Part shown: positions 14,508 through 23,860 of the stretch, piece by piece
How positions within the stretch are numbered: position 1 is the stretch's first letter
Layout: every line of letters starts with the position of its first letter
NCBI GenBank assembly: GCA_902547955.1
Contig: CACCPY010000002.1
Coordinates: 62,001-126,000, forward strand
From: an uncultured Alphaproteobacteria bacterium
GTDB lineage: Bacteria; Pseudomonadota; Alphaproteobacteria; Methylaequorales; Methylaequoraceae
Direction: 5' to 3'
Length of the DNA stretch: 64,000 nt
The notes under the pieces: generated by a model
Told to the model about the DNA's origin: nothing
Seen by the model: only the letters and a program-made list of their open reading frames with translations
Database searches by the model: none
Position numbers and translations under genes: made by a program

Positions 14508-14897
14508 ATGACTGATAGTATTAAACAACAATTTGAAGTATACAGCAACGCATTAGGCATTAGAAATAAGAGAAATGAAATTCTAGCCTCAAATATTGCT
14601 AATGCTGCAACGCCAAATTACAAAGCTAGAGACGTAGACTTTGAAGTTGAATTAGCGAGAGTATTAAGTGTAGGTCCTTTAAAAACTTCCAATAAAGGAC
14701 ATATTTCCCTTGCTTCAAAAAATTTACCTGGAAAGGTTCAATACAGAGACCCTTTAACGCCTTCAATGGATGGCAATACTGTAGAATTATCAGTTGAACA
14801 AATGGAATTTGCTGAAAATTCAGTAAGATATCAAACTACTTTAAACTTTATAAATTCAAAGTTAACTGGACTAATGAGTGCTATTAGAGGTGAATAA
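14508..14897 (+). CDS. flgB: Flagellar proximal rod protein FlgB
   Basis: A 129-residue rod protein with the N-terminal motif L-A-S-N-I-A-N-A-A-T-P-N-Y-K-A-R-D-V-D-F (about 26-45) and the C-terminal helix with E-Q-M-E-F-A-E-N-S-V-R-Y-Q. FlgB forms the innermost rod that connects to the MS ring and export gate. First gene of flgB-C-D-E-F; its stop overlaps the flgC start by one base (TAATG). Confidence 0.93.
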   Translation: MTDSIKQQFEVYSNALGIRNKRNEILASNIANAATPNYKARDVDFEVELARVLSVGPLKTSNKGHISLASKNLPGKVQYRDPLTPSMDGNTVELSVEQMEFAENSVRYQTTLNFINSKLTGLMSAIRGE

Positions 14898-15310
14898 TGG
14901 AAATTAAAAATATTTATCATATCGCGCAAAGGGCAATGGGTGCTCAACTTGTAAGATTGAATGCTATTGCCAGTAATTTAGCAAATGCCGATAATATTGC
15001 AGGTAACCCACAAGATGCGTACAAACCTGTTAAACCTGTTTTTGAAACTAAATATTTCGATCTAATTAGAAAAAAAGGTATATCAACAGTTGACGCCGTA
15101 ACAGTTGAGAAGATGGATATCGAGCCGATTAAACAATACAAACCCGGTCACCCTATGGCTGACAAAGATGGATTTATTTATAAAGCTCCAGTAAACATTG
15201 AAGAGGAATATGTAGATATGCTCGAAGCTTCCAGACAGTATCAAAATAATGTAGAGGTAATTTCAACAATAAAAGCACTAATGCTCAAAACAGCTAATTT
15301 AGGAAAGTAG
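14897..15310 (+). CDS. flgC: Flagellar proximal rod protein FlgC
   Basis: A 137-residue protein with L-N-A-I-A-S-N-L-A-N-A-D (about 22-33), the FlgC-typical Y-K-P-V-K-P-V-F block, and C-terminal E-E-Y-V-D-M-L-E-A-S-R-Q-Y-Q-N-N-V-E-V. It forms the proximal rod with FlgB, FlgF and FliE. fliE, which often follows flgC, is not here; flgD comes next after 6 bases. Confidence 0.94.
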   Translation: MEIKNIYHIAQRAMGAQLVRLNAIASNLANADNIAGNPQDAYKPVKPVFETKYFDLIRKKGISTVDAVTVEKMDIEPIKQYKPGHPMADKDGFIYKAPVNIEEEYVDMLEASRQYQNNVEVISTIKALMLKTANLGK

Positions 15311-15316
15311 ATTAAA

Positions 15317-16021
15317 ATGACAGAAATATCAAAATCATCTGAACAATCTTTAAATAACATTCTTAATAAGCTTGGAGTGAAAACTCAAGAAGAAGCAAAA
15401 AGACCAGGAAATAAAAATTCTTTAGGACAAGAGGATTTTCTCAAACTTATGACAACACAATTACAAAATCAAGATCCCTTTGCTCCAATGGATAACGGTG
15501 ACTTTATCGCTCAAATGGCACAGTTTTCAACAGTAACGGGTATTACTGAAATTAATAACAATTTAACAAATTTAGGATCTAAACTTGAACCCAACAGAGT
15601 GGCGACTGCAGCTCAATTCTTAGGACATTCGGTATTAGTTCCGGGTCAGGTAGTAAGTCCAGATGATAATGGTGAGATCCACGGTGTGGTGGATTTACCG
15701 GCTTATTCTAACGATGTTGGTTTAACATTCACAAGTCCGTCAGGTGAAATAGTTCATTCACTTTCCCTTGGATCACAAGAAAAAGGTTTAGTTGGTTTTA
15801 GCTGGATCGATATACCAGATGAAATTAAAAAAAATAAAACAAGATTGACTATTCAAGCATATGCTGGAAACGGCGAGGCCAGTGACGGAATAAGTACAGC
15901 CGTTTATAACAAGGTAATTGCAGCCTCAGCACCAAAAAATAGTGAGGATGTAATCCTAGAAACAAAAGATTATGGCGAAATTTCAGCAAACGACGCCATC
16001 AAACTAAAAACAAATGATTAA
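15317..16021 (+). CDS. flgD: Flagellar hook cap protein FlgD
   Basis: A 234-residue protein. The conserved N-terminal scaffold signature F-L-K-L-M-T-T-Q-L-Q-N-Q-D-P and F-I-A-Q-M-A-Q-F-S-T-V is at about 42-78, followed by the FlgD tudor/FnIII-like beta domains (an L-T-F-T-S-P-S-G-E segment near 135-145). FlgD caps the growing hook and guides FlgE assembly. It immediately precedes flgE by 22 bases with a strong GAGGAG ribosome site for flgE. Length is normal for the family. Confidence 0.94.
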   Translation: MTEISKSSEQSLNNILNKLGVKTQEEAKRPGNKNSLGQEDFLKLMTTQLQNQDPFAPMDNGDFIAQMAQFSTVTGITEINNNLTNLGSKLEPNRVATAAQFLGHSVLVPGQVVSPDDNGEIHGVVDLPAYSNDVGLTFTSPSGEIVHSLSLGSQEKGLVGFSWIDIPDEIKKNKTRLTIQAYAGNGEASDGISTAVYNKVIAASAPKNSEDVILETKDYGEISANDAIKLKTND

Positions 16022-16043
16022 CATTAAATAGAGGAGAAGAAAC

Positions 16044-19000
16044 ATGTCATTTTACACAGCACTAACAGGACTAAACGGCGCACAGTCGGATATTTCCGCT
16101 ACGTCGAATAATATTGCAAACGTTAATACGACAGGTTTTAAAAGATCAAGAGCTGAGTTTGGTGATATCTTTGCAACATCACCATTGCAGAATGCATCTT
16201 CATCAATTGGTTCTGGTACAATTCTAAAAAGTGTAAAACAGCAGTTTACTCAGGGTAACATTACCTCTTCTCTTAATGTTCTTGATATCGCGATTTCGGG
16301 TCAAGGTTTTTTCTCCTTAAAACCTTCACTTACATCAGGTCAAACGGTGTATACAAGAAATGGTTCATTTAACGTGAACAATGACAGATATGTTACAGAT
16401 TCATCCGGTCAATTTTTGCTTACGTTCCCAGTGAACGAAGATGGTTCGGTCACAGCAAAAGATTTAGTTAGTGCTGTACCACTTCAGCTTCCAGTTACTT
16501 CGGGAACCCCAAAAGCAACAACGTCAATTGAATTAGGTGTAAACGTTTCAGCTACAAGTGAAATTATCACTGATAAACCACAATTTGAAAATGGATATGT
16601 TTTTGATCCTAATGATCCAACTACCTATAATAACTCAACATCAATTACAATTTTTGATGATTTAGGTAATCCCACAATTGCGACAATTTTTTTCATTAGA
16701 ACTCAAGCAGCATCTGCAGCCGACCCAACGAATAAGTTTGAAACTCGTTTAGTGATAAATGACACAGTCATTGATCCAGATCTAGTTCGTTCTGTAACAG
16801 ACACTCAACAACCAATATTTATTGATAGATTTGGTCAACAGACAACAAAGGTTCCTGATGATAACTACTTTCTTGAGGGAAAAGGTTCCGCTCTATATAA
16901 ATTAGACGATTTACAGACACTTGTGGATTCAACACCTGCAAAAGTTACGGGTGAATCCAGCGCATTCGACTTTGGTGAAGAAGGTGATAAAACTGTTACA
17001 ATTGTTACTGATCCTATGAAATTTAATTCAACAAGAGAAAGTGGAGATACATCCTCTAGTATTTATTGGGGTACAAATTTTATGACCATTAATGTCGACA
17101 ACAGTGATCAACCGGTAAATATTGATATTAGACCAGGTTCTTATAATGCAACTCAATTATCCGCTGAAATTCAAAGAGCAGTAAATGCTGCCTATGGAGA
17201 TGATAAAAAAATTCAAATTGTCCAAAACGTTGACGATACTTTGACCATTGACCTTTTAAAACTAAATGCTGATGGTACATCAACTGGTTTAACCACACCA
17301 GTTTCTGTAGATTTATTAAGTGATTCATATGTCTCTGATTTAGAGGGAATAGTGTTAACTGGTGCATCACCTGATTTTACAAGAGAACAATTTCTTGCAC
17401 ATACTCAGGCAAGATTAAACGCGGCATTAAATGAATATGCTGTCACACCTTCAACTGACGCTGTAAATAGTGCAACAGCTTTAGGTGTTGGCGAAAGTTT
17501 ATTTTACAGAGCTTCTGGAAAATCAATTTCGACAATCTTGACTCAAAGTCAAGCTTTCACTTTCAATCATAGAACTGCAGACGACGGTTCAAGCGCTACC
17601 TCCAATACTGCTGCAAACTTAACGGCAAACGGGTCTCTTTCTACAGGCAGACACCTTACATATTCATACTACGGAAAAACTCCTGAACTACATGTTTATG
17701 ATGAGGTAGATGCTTTGGGAGATAATGCCAGCACAACTGCTGTTTCCTATGATCAATCAGAGAATACTGTTAGATTTTATTTTGGCTCTAGTGATCCTGG
17801 GCTCACTGCAAATGAAAAAGTTAGGTTCGTCGGAAAATTTTATTCAGATACAACTTTTAATTCTAATTCAGATTTTGTTAATGGCAGAGAATTTACCATT
17901 GCATCAATCGGTTCTGAAACTACAGGTGGTACAACCTATTATTATGCAGAGGCTAGTACTGCAGGTATGAGTTTTCCTGATTCGGATTTTACCTTATCAG
18001 TAGCCGATGGTAATGATGAAGCTAATATATATTCTGAAGAATCAACAGCTGTAGAGGCATTCTTTGAGGGTGCACAAAACGTGTATCAAGGTGCTCCTGT
18101 TAATTTTAGTAGCTCAAAGATTGTTTTAAGAGAAATTGGTTCAACAACCAAACATGATTATACAAATGCTGATATGGTTACAAAGACTACAGCCGAAGGA
18201 GCAGCAAAAAATATAATTGATGATTTAGCAGAAGTATTTACACTTACTGATACAGAAACATCAGCGGGAACAACATTAGATACGTATGAACTTACTGGAC
18301 TAGGTGAAAATGATAGTGCTGCTGTGAGAGATACTTATCTAAATGGGGATGGTTCAACATCAGATAAAACAATCCCAGCTACGCATTGGGTTGATGAAAA
18401 AGATCCACCAATAGAAGTGACCTATGATGTTTTAAATCAAAGACTTCAATTTGAAGTGGATAGAAACCTTATTGGTACAGGTACCAATAGTAACTTTAAT
18501 AGTTTTAAAATTTTTGGTTCGTCAACAGCAACATCAGAAAATAATTTAGGAATACCTACTGCTGATGATACCACAGAAACATTAATTAGAGGTGGAGAAA
18601 AGTTTTCAGCTAACACTTTTGTTGCAGATGGTGCAGAGATCCAACTTAACGATAAAAGATTTGGAGTCAAAGTTGGTTATAATAGTGAATTAAAAGCTTT
18701 TGAATTTAGTAGTGGAACTACCGGTGAAACTATTGCTGCTAATGGTGCTATTGGTGTGACAGAGGCTCAAACTGCTTCTAGTATAGTAGTAGGAAGATAT
18801 CTTCTCTCAACTACAAATGGCTCAATTACAGATGCAACTGATTTCTTTTCTGGAGATAACAACTTGTTGGGAATAGGTGTAACAAAAACAAATGCTATTA
18901 CAACAGATGCAAAAGGACTTGCTGCTCAACCTGCTCAAGCAATTGGTGCTTCAGCGACAGAGGATTTGACACAAGTATTCAGACTTTCTAATCAAGGAAA

Positions 19001-19940
19001 TGAGAATGTATTCAACGTTTCAGTTAATGGAGTAGCAGGTGTTATTGAAATACCACAGGGCTTTTATGTGGGAACTACACTTGCAGAGGCTCTTCAAGAA
19101 CGTATTAACCAAATTGAAGATTCTGCCGGCACAGTTGGTGGCGGTATTACTGTGAAGTATAATTCTGCAACCAACAATTTTACTTTTACTAACGGTACAA
19201 CAGGAAGAGAATCAACAATTAAAGTCAGAGGAGCTTCAAAATTTGGATTAGATAATGTGGATTTAGGTGTTGGATCAGTACCACAGATTTATAATTTAAA
19301 ACAAGCAACCAATTCAGAGGGATTAAATTTATTTGTAGATGCTGAAGGAAATAAAGTTACCACTCCTCCTGCAAACCTTGTTGAAGGTTATTTTCCATTA
19401 TATATTGACGAGGGAGAATTAACATTTGATAAATCAGGTGCTATTGTCAGCCCTAAACAAGGTGTTCATTACGAGAAACAAGAAGCTGGATTTAGTATTG
19501 ATCTTGATATTGACTTCACAAAATCCACTCAGCTTGCACAACCGTTCTTTGTATCAACTGTTAATCAGGATGGTTTTACATCAGGAAGATTAGATGGACT
19601 TGAGGTTGATGCTTCTGGGACAGTAAGAGCAAACTATACTAATGGACAAAACAACCCTCTTGGAAAAATTGTTCTTGCAAACTTTAACAACCAAAATGGT
19701 CTGAAACAAATTGGTAACGCAACTTATGTTGAAACAGCAGTATCAGGAACAGCAACAGTTGGTGAAGCAGGTGCTGAAGGCTTTGGAACTGTATTATCAG
19801 GTTCTCTAGAGAGATCTAATGTTGATATAACTGAAGAATTGGTGAACTTAATTACAGCCCAAAGAAACTTCCAAGCAAATGCTAAATCGATTGAAACGAC
19901 TGCCGCTACAACTCAGGCAATTGTAAATATCAGAATGTAA
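16044..19940 (+). CDS. flgE: Giant flagellar hook protein FlgE (1298 aa)
   Basis: Both ends are classical FlgE: N-terminal S-N-N-I-A-N-V-N-T-T-G-F-K-R-S near 22-36, Q-G-N-I-T-S-S-L-N-V-L-D-I-A-I-S-G-Q-G-F-F, and at the C-terminus L-S-G-S-L-E-R-S-N-V-D-I-T-E-E-L-V-N-L with Q-R-N-F-Q-A-N-A-K-S. Between them are about 800 extra residues, threonine/serine/aspartate rich, compared with roughly 400 residues in E. coli FlgE. Two segments (around 355-400 and 990-1060) share the pattern of a short beta strand, G-S-Y-N-A-T-Q-L or G-F-Y-V-G-T-T-L, and a helix, hinting at duplicated surface domains. These would decorate the outside of the hook. It has a strong ribosome site and sits in the normal flgD-flgE-flgF order. 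Confidence 0.93.
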   Translation: MSFYTALTGLNGAQSDISATSNNIANVNTTGFKRSRAEFGDIFATSPLQNASSSIGSGTILKSVKQQFTQGNITSSLNVLDIAISGQGFFSLKPSLTSGQTVYTRNGSFNVNNDRYVTDSSGQFLLTFPVNEDGSVTAKDLVSAVPLQLPVTSGTPKATTSIELGVNVSATSEIITDKPQFENGYVFDPNDPTTYNNSTSITIFDDLGNPTIATIFFIRTQAASAADPTNKFETRLVINDTVIDPDLVRSVTDTQQPIFIDRFGQQTTKVPDDNYFLEGKGSALYKLDDLQTLVDSTPAKVTGESSAFDFGEEGDKTVTIVTDPMKFNSTRESGDTSSSIYWGTNFMTINVDNSDQPVNIDIRPGSYNATQLSAEIQRAVNAAYGDDKKIQIVQNVDDTLTIDLLKLNADGTSTGLTTPVSVDLLSDSYVSDLEGIVLTGASPDFTREQFLAHTQARLNAALNEYAVTPSTDAVNSATALGVGESLFYRASGKSISTILTQSQAFTFNHRTADDGSSATSNTAANLTANGSLSTGRHLTYSYYGKTPELHVYDEVDALGDNASTTAVSYDQSENTVRFYFGSSDPGLTANEKVRFVGKFYSDTTFNSNSDFVNGREFTIASIGSETTGGTTYYYAEASTAGMSFPDSDFTLSVADGNDEANIYSEESTAVEAFFEGAQNVYQGAPVNFSSSKIVLREIGSTTKHDYTNADMVTKTTAEGAAKNIIDDLAEVFTLTDTETSAGTTLDTYELTGLGENDSAAVRDTYLNGDGSTSDKTIPATHWVDEKDPPIEVTYDVLNQRLQFEVDRNLIGTGTNSNFNSFKIFGSSTATSENNLGIPTADDTTETLIRGGEKFSANTFVADGAEIQLNDKRFGVKVGYNSELKAFEFSSGTTGETIAANGAIGVTEAQTASSIVVGRYLLSTTNGSITDATDFFSGDNNLLGIGVTKTNAITTDAKGLAAQPAQAIGASATEDLTQVFRLSNQGNENVFNVSVNGVAGVIEIPQGFYVGTTLAEALQERINQIEDSAGTVGGGITVKYNSATNNFTFTNGTTGRESTIKVRGASKFGLDNVDLGVGSVPQIYNLKQATNSEGLNLFVDAEGNKVTTPPANLVEGYFPLYIDEGELTFDKSGAIVSPKQGVHYEKQEAGFSIDLDIDFTKSTQLAQPFFVSTVNQDGFTSGRLDGLEVDASGTVRANYTNGQNNPLGKIVLANFNNQNGLKQIGNATYVETAVSGTATVGEAGAEGFGTVLSGSLERSNVDITEELVNLITAQRNFQANAKSIETTAATTQAIVNIRM

Positions 19941-19974
19941 TTAAATTAAAATAAGATATTAAGGAGTTTTATTT

Positions 19975-20763
19975 ATGGATAAAATGGCACAAACAGCCCT
20001 AAACAGTATGAAAAACCTGATGGAAAATCAGATGGCTACCGCTCATAATTTATCTAATCTAGTTACTCCCGGTTACAGACAGGATGTTATTACAGATTTT
20101 AGTGCATTGTATTTAAACAGAAATAAAGGTCTCGAGCCCAGAATTGTTGCCGGTAGAGAGATTGGAAAATTTAGTATTGAGCAAGGTATGATGGAAAACA
20201 CAAATAATCCAACGGATATAGCTATTGACGGAAATGGATATTTTGTAATTCAACCACAGAATGGTACACCAGCTTTTTCTAGACGTGGAGATCTAAATAT
20301 AAATGAAAATGGAGAATTACTTGATGGTGCTGGAAACCTTGTTTTAGATGCAGGCATGCAACCAATTGTTATCCCTGCATTTAGAGAAATAAATATATCT
20401 TCACAAGGAGAAATTCTTATTCAACCAATTGGAGCTGAGCCAGGTGCTTTACCAGTAAATGTGGCAAACATTGCTACTTTTGTTCCAAATGGCGACAATA
20501 CTCTCAAAAAATCTATTGACGGGCACATAAGATTTGCTGAGGTTGTTAACGCAAATGGTGAAGCTGAAAATATTCCAATCGAACCTAACCAGCAAGGTAA
20601 AATAGTTTCAGGGTTTCTTGAAAAAAGTAACGTTAATGCAATAGAGGAAATGGTTAATACCATCGATCAAATGAGAAAATTTGAAATGCATGTTAAACTT
20701 ATCCAGATGACCGAAGAACTAGATACTGCAGGTACAAGTTTAATGAGACTTCCTGGGATGTAG
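19975..20763 (+). CDS. flgF: Flagellar proximal rod protein FlgF
   Basis: A 262-residue rod protein with N-terminal A-T-A-H-N-L-S-N-L-V-T-P-G-Y-R, then the FlgF-like E-Q-G-M-M-E-N-T-N-N-P-T-D-I-A-I-D-G-N-G-Y-F-V-I-Q and S-R-R-G-D-L-N-I-N-E-N-G-E-L, and C-terminal F-L-E-K-S-N-V-N-A-I-E-E-M-V. The T-x-N-P-x-D-x-A-I pattern separates FlgF from FlgG. AAGGAG precedes the ATG by about 8 bases. It ends the flgB operon; the 267 bases that follow are AT-rich with no gene and no strong terminator hairpin that I can see. Confidence 0.9.
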   Translation: MDKMAQTALNSMKNLMENQMATAHNLSNLVTPGYRQDVITDFSALYLNRNKGLEPRIVAGREIGKFSIEQGMMENTNNPTDIAIDGNGYFVIQPQNGTPAFSRRGDLNINENGELLDGAGNLVLDAGMQPIVIPAFREINISSQGEILIQPIGAEPGALPVNVANIATFVPNGDNTLKKSIDGHIRFAEVVNANGEAENIPIEPNQQGKIVSGFLEKSNVNAIEEMVNTIDQMRKFEMHVKLIQMTEELDTAGTSLMRLPGM

Positions 20764-21013
20764 ACTAATTCAAATAAAAAGGTTCATTTTGTTAAAAAAA
20801 TCTTTTAATTAAATTCTATACTTTGGTAAATTTTTATCTAATTCACTTTTGGAGGATAATAAAAATTTTAAAACCTGTTAATTTTTTTTTATTTTTTTTC
20901 ATTTTCACTTAAATAAATATTTTAATATTTATACAAATTGCTTATAGTTGAATATTTACTCATTTTGATATCTCTTTATAAAATGATAAGACTAAAAAAG
21001 TGAAATAATTTTT

Positions 21014-21031
21014 TTAAATGGTTCCATTTAA
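21014..21031 (+). promoter_or_regulatory. Inverted repeat covering the EamA gene start
   Basis: TTAAATGG-TT-CCATTTAA is an 8-base-arm palindrome whose last base is the A of the ATG at 21031. It could be an operator for a dimeric repressor or, in RNA, a weak hairpin that hides the start codon. No ribosome binding site is visible between it and the ATG. Confidence 0.4.
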
Positions 21032-21888
21032 TGCCAATTTTAATTTGTATTATATCAGCCTTTTTTTGGGCTATATTTGACCTAACAAGAAAGCTTTCTT
21101 TAAAAAAAATTAACTCAGTTAATTTACTTTTAATATTTACAATAACTCAATTTATAATTTTTTTAATCTGGATTTTTATCGATAATTTTTCAATAAATTT
21201 GATACCCTATCTTCTTCCAGGAATAATTTTAATTTTTGTAGGTTTATTTTCAGCACTTTTATTTTTGAAAGCAATTCAACAATCTGATCTTAGTTTGACA
21301 ATCCCTCTTCTTTCTTTTTCACCAATGTTTAGTTCAATATTTTCTTTTTTTTTTTTGAATGAGCAATTATCAAAAATTCAATACTTTGGTGTTTTTTTAA
21401 TAATTTTTGGAGCTCTTATTCTTTATTCAAAAAAATTAACATTAGAAGAATTTCTTAAAAGTTTCAAAGTTATATTAAAAAATAGTAGTGCAAAACTGAT
21501 GATTATTGTCTCAATCATTTGGAGTTTAACCCCAGTTCTAGATAAATTATGTCTTAAACATAGTTCAATAAATTTTCACGGTTTCATTCAATCATTAGGA
21601 ATGATAATTTTATTAATTTTTCTTTTCAAGAAAGATAAAGTACAAACTGTAAACACAAAAAAAAATTGGAGATTAATTTTACTTACAGTTTTTGTAGGGT
21701 CTACTGCAACTATTTTACAATTTTATGCAATTTTAACAAACTATGTACCAATAATGGAATCTATCAAAAGGTCAGTTGGACAACTAAGCTCAGTTTTTTT
21801 AGGAAAAATATTCTTTAATGAAAAAATAAACAAACCAAAAGTTGTTGGTGTGATTATTTTATCAGTTGGAGTCTATTTTATTGTATAA
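21031..21888 (+). CDS. EamA/DMT-family membrane transporter
   Basis: A 285-residue protein with ten hydrophobic helices arranged as two five-helix EamA repeats; the first half has F-F-W-A-I-F-D-L-T-R-K near the N-terminus and L-L-S-F-S-P-M-F-S-S-I near 90-100, the second I-I-W-S-L-T-P-V-L-D-K and V-G-S-T-A-T-I-L-Q-F. Such drug/metabolite transporters move small metabolites across the inner membrane; the substrate is not predictable. Its 3' end overlaps the convergent ornithine decarboxylase-like gene by 27 bases. The start is not supported by a clear ribosome site and overlaps an inverted repeat. Confidence 0.82.
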   Translation: MPILICIISAFFWAIFDLTRKLSLKKINSVNLLLIFTITQFIIFLIWIFIDNFSINLIPYLLPGIILIFVGLFSALLFLKAIQQSDLSLTIPLLSFSPMFSSIFSFFFLNEQLSKIQYFGVFLIIFGALILYSKKLTLEEFLKSFKVILKNSSAKLMIIVSIIWSLTPVLDKLCLKHSSINFHGFIQSLGMIILLIFLFKKDKVQTVNTKKNWRLILLTVFVGSTATILQFYAILTNYVPIMESIKRSVGQLSSVFLGKIFFNEKINKPKVVGVIILSVGVYFIV

Positions 21889-23034
21889 GGAATTGTTTTT
21901 ATCATTAATTTGGTAATCATTTTCCTTATCCACAAAAACATTAATATCTGAATAAAAGCCATTAAAATTATTTTTCATAGTTACTGAGTATGCACCCATA
22001 GACTCTAACTCAATAAAGTCTCCCTCATTTATTGAATCCGGTAAAAGAAAAGGACCTTTCATAAAATCATTTGAATCACAAGTTGGACCGTAAAAACTAA
22101 AAGGAATAAGTTTGGATTTTTTTTCTTCTCTAAATATTTTTGCAGAGTATGTAAACCCGTGTAAACCAGCATTATGAAGATATCCATGGACTCCGTCATT
22201 TACATATAAATTATTTTTTTTTCTTAAATCTACTCGTAAAATTAAGGACATTGAATTAGAAACCAGTACCCTCCCTGGCTCTGATAACATCATTGTTTGT
22301 GAACTTGTTCCAAAATTTCTTAAAAATTCTTTTTTTATCACAGCAAAGTATTCATTTAATGGTTGGGGATTCATGTAAGGATATTTTGATGGAAAACCTC
22401 CACCTATATTCACAAAATCTACTTGAAACTTAGATTCCAAAATTAATTTTGCTATTTTTGTTATAGCAAATTTGTAGGCATCTGGGTTCATACACTGTGA
22501 ACCAGTATGAAAACAAACGCCTATCTTTTTTGCATATTCTTTGGTTTTTTTTAAAAGTTTTTTTGCTTCATTTCCGTCAGCTCCAAATTTTTTTGATAAA
22601 TCAATTTTAGCAAAGTCATTAGAAACATTGATTCTTACGTGTAAATTTAAATCATTAGCAAAGTTGGTTTCTTGTAGTATTTTGTCTAACTCATCAAATG
22701 TATCTAATGAAAAATTTCTAACATCATAATTAAAATACGCTTCTTTTATTGCCATTCTGGGTTTAACTGGATTCATAAAAAAAATTTTTGCGTCATTAAA
22801 TAATGTTCTTATAAATCTAACTTCATTAATTGATGCGACATCAAAAGATTTAATACCTAGCTCATAAATATGTTTTAAAATAAATTTAGATGGATTTGTT
22901 TTTACAGCATATAAAATTTCACCTGAAAAACTTTTTAAAAAAAATTCAACATTTTTTTTTAGATTCACTGGCCTATAAATAAAAAAAGGATCCCTTATCA
23001 CTTCTAGATTAATTTCTTGGATGGAAGGTAACAT
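21862..23034 (-). CDS. Ornithine/lysine decarboxylase-like fold III PLP enzyme
   Basis: A 390-residue alanine-racemase-fold decarboxylase. The PLP lysine is in Y-A-V-K-T-N-P (Lys45); other hallmarks are H-T-G-S-Q (176-180), G-G-G-F-P (211-215), S-E-P-G-R (251-255) and G-P-T-C-D-S-N-D (316-323), where the cysteine of C-D-S is catalytic in eukaryotic-type ornithine decarboxylases. The product would be putrescine (or cadaverine), feeding polyamine synthesis. The diaminopimelate decarboxylase alternative is less likely because that family has E-S-C at this place. It is about 390 residues, normal for the bacterial ODC group. Confidence 0.85.
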   Translation of the reverse strand: MLPSIQEINLEVIRDPFFIYRPVNLKKNVEFFLKSFSGEILYAVKTNPSKFILKHIYELGIKSFDVASINEVRFIRTLFNDAKIFFMNPVKPRMAIKEAYFNYDVRNFSLDTFDELDKILQETNFANDLNLHVRINVSNDFAKIDLSKKFGADGNEAKKLLKKTKEYAKKIGVCFHTGSQCMNPDAYKFAITKIAKLILESKFQVDFVNIGGGFPSKYPYMNPQPLNEYFAVIKKEFLRNFGTSSQTMMLSEPGRVLVSNSMSLILRVDLRKKNNLYVNDGVHGYLHNAGLHGFTYSAKIFREEKKSKLIPFSFYGPTCDSNDFMKGPFLLPDSINEGDFIELESMGAYSVTMKNNFNGFYSDINVFVDKENDYQINDKNNSLYNKIDSN

Positions 23035-23097
23035 ATAAATAAATTTGTTAATTGTTAATAATGTGGTTTTATTTAAAAATTTTATTATAATTAATTA

Positions 23098-23751
23098 ATG
23101 TTAAAAATAAACGAAATTGCACCAAATTTTGTGGCTATCACAACTCATGGAGAAATAGATTTTCATGATTGGATTGGAAAGTCTTGGGTAATATTATTTT
23201 CACATCCGAAAGATTTTACACCAGTATGTACAACAGAATTAGGTTACATGGCAAGTATAGAAAATGAATTTACAAAAAGAAATTGTAAACTAATTTGCTT
23301 AAGCATCGATTCAGTTGAAGATCATAACTTATGGAAAAAAGATATAGAGGATGTGCAAGGTACCTCTGTAAATTATCCTTTAATTGCAGATGAAGATCTT
23401 AAGATTGCGAAATCATATAATATGCTTCCAGCAGACGAGAAAGCTGACAGTTCTAGAACGGCAATGAATAATGCAACTGTCAGGTCAGTTTTTTTAATTG
23501 ACCCAGATAAAAAAATTAGAATGATGTTAACTTACCCTATGACAACCGGAAGAAACTTTGAGGAAATTCTCAGAGTTTTAGATTCAGTCCAACTTACTAG
23601 TAAACGAAAAGTAGCCACTCCAGCTAATTGGAAAAAAAATGAAAAAGTGATTATAGTTCCAGCTGTTTCTGATGAAGAAGCAAAAGAAACTTTTGGAGAG
23701 TTTGAAAAAATTAAGCCTTATTTAAGATTTACAAGACTCGACGATTCTTAG
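23098..23751 (+). CDS. 1-Cys peroxiredoxin (Prx6-like)
   Basis: A 217-residue thioredoxin-fold peroxidase. The peroxidatic cysteine is in D-F-T-P-V-C-T-T-E (Cys44), with the Prx6-type R-x-x-F-L-I-D-P-D segment near 135-145 and the extended C-terminal dimerisation region ([14 protein letters not shown]). It reduces hydrogen and lipid hydroperoxides. No typical C-terminal resolving cysteine is present. The last 23 bases overlap the 3' end of the convergent DUF2256 gene. The company of photolyases suggests an oxidative and light stress neighbourhood, though there is no shared operon. Confidence 0.9.
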   Translation: MLKINEIAPNFVAITTHGEIDFHDWIGKSWVILFSHPKDFTPVCTTELGYMASIENEFTKRNCKLICLSIDSVEDHNLWKKDIEDVQGTSVNYPLIADEDLKIAKSYNMLPADEKADSSRTAMNNATVRSVFLIDPDKKIRMMLTYPMTTGRNFEEILRVLDSVQLTSKRKVATPANWKKNEKVIIVPAVSDEEAKETFGEFEKIKPYLRFTRLDDS

Positions 23752-23860
23752 AACATTTTTTTGAACAATATAAAACATTTTCCCAATCTCTTTCCCATTT
23801 TTTTCTCCATTCAAATGGCCTCTTGCAAGTTTTACAAAACTTTACCTCTTTATTTTTCAT
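23729..23860 (-). CDS. DUF2256 mini-protein (43 aa, paired cysteines)
   Basis: A short gene read on the minus strand from ATG at 23860. The 43-residue product has [14 protein letters not shown] near the start and Y-C-S-K-K-C at 31-36, the signature of the DUF2256 family, whose two C-x2-C/C-x3-C pairs probably hold zinc. Family members commonly lie next to, or are fused with, photolyase/cryptochrome genes. Here its ATG overlaps the stop of the upstream photolyase-like gene as ATGA, so translation is coupled. Function is unknown. It overlaps the peroxiredoxin gene end by 23 bases. Confidence 0.85.
   Translation of the reverse strand: MKNKEVKFCKTCKRPFEWRKKWERDWENVLYCSKKCSKNRRVL

Noticed and set aside
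20764-21030. Intergenic stretch that might hold a small RNA
   Set aside because: It is low-complexity A/T with no convincing promoter-terminator pair.
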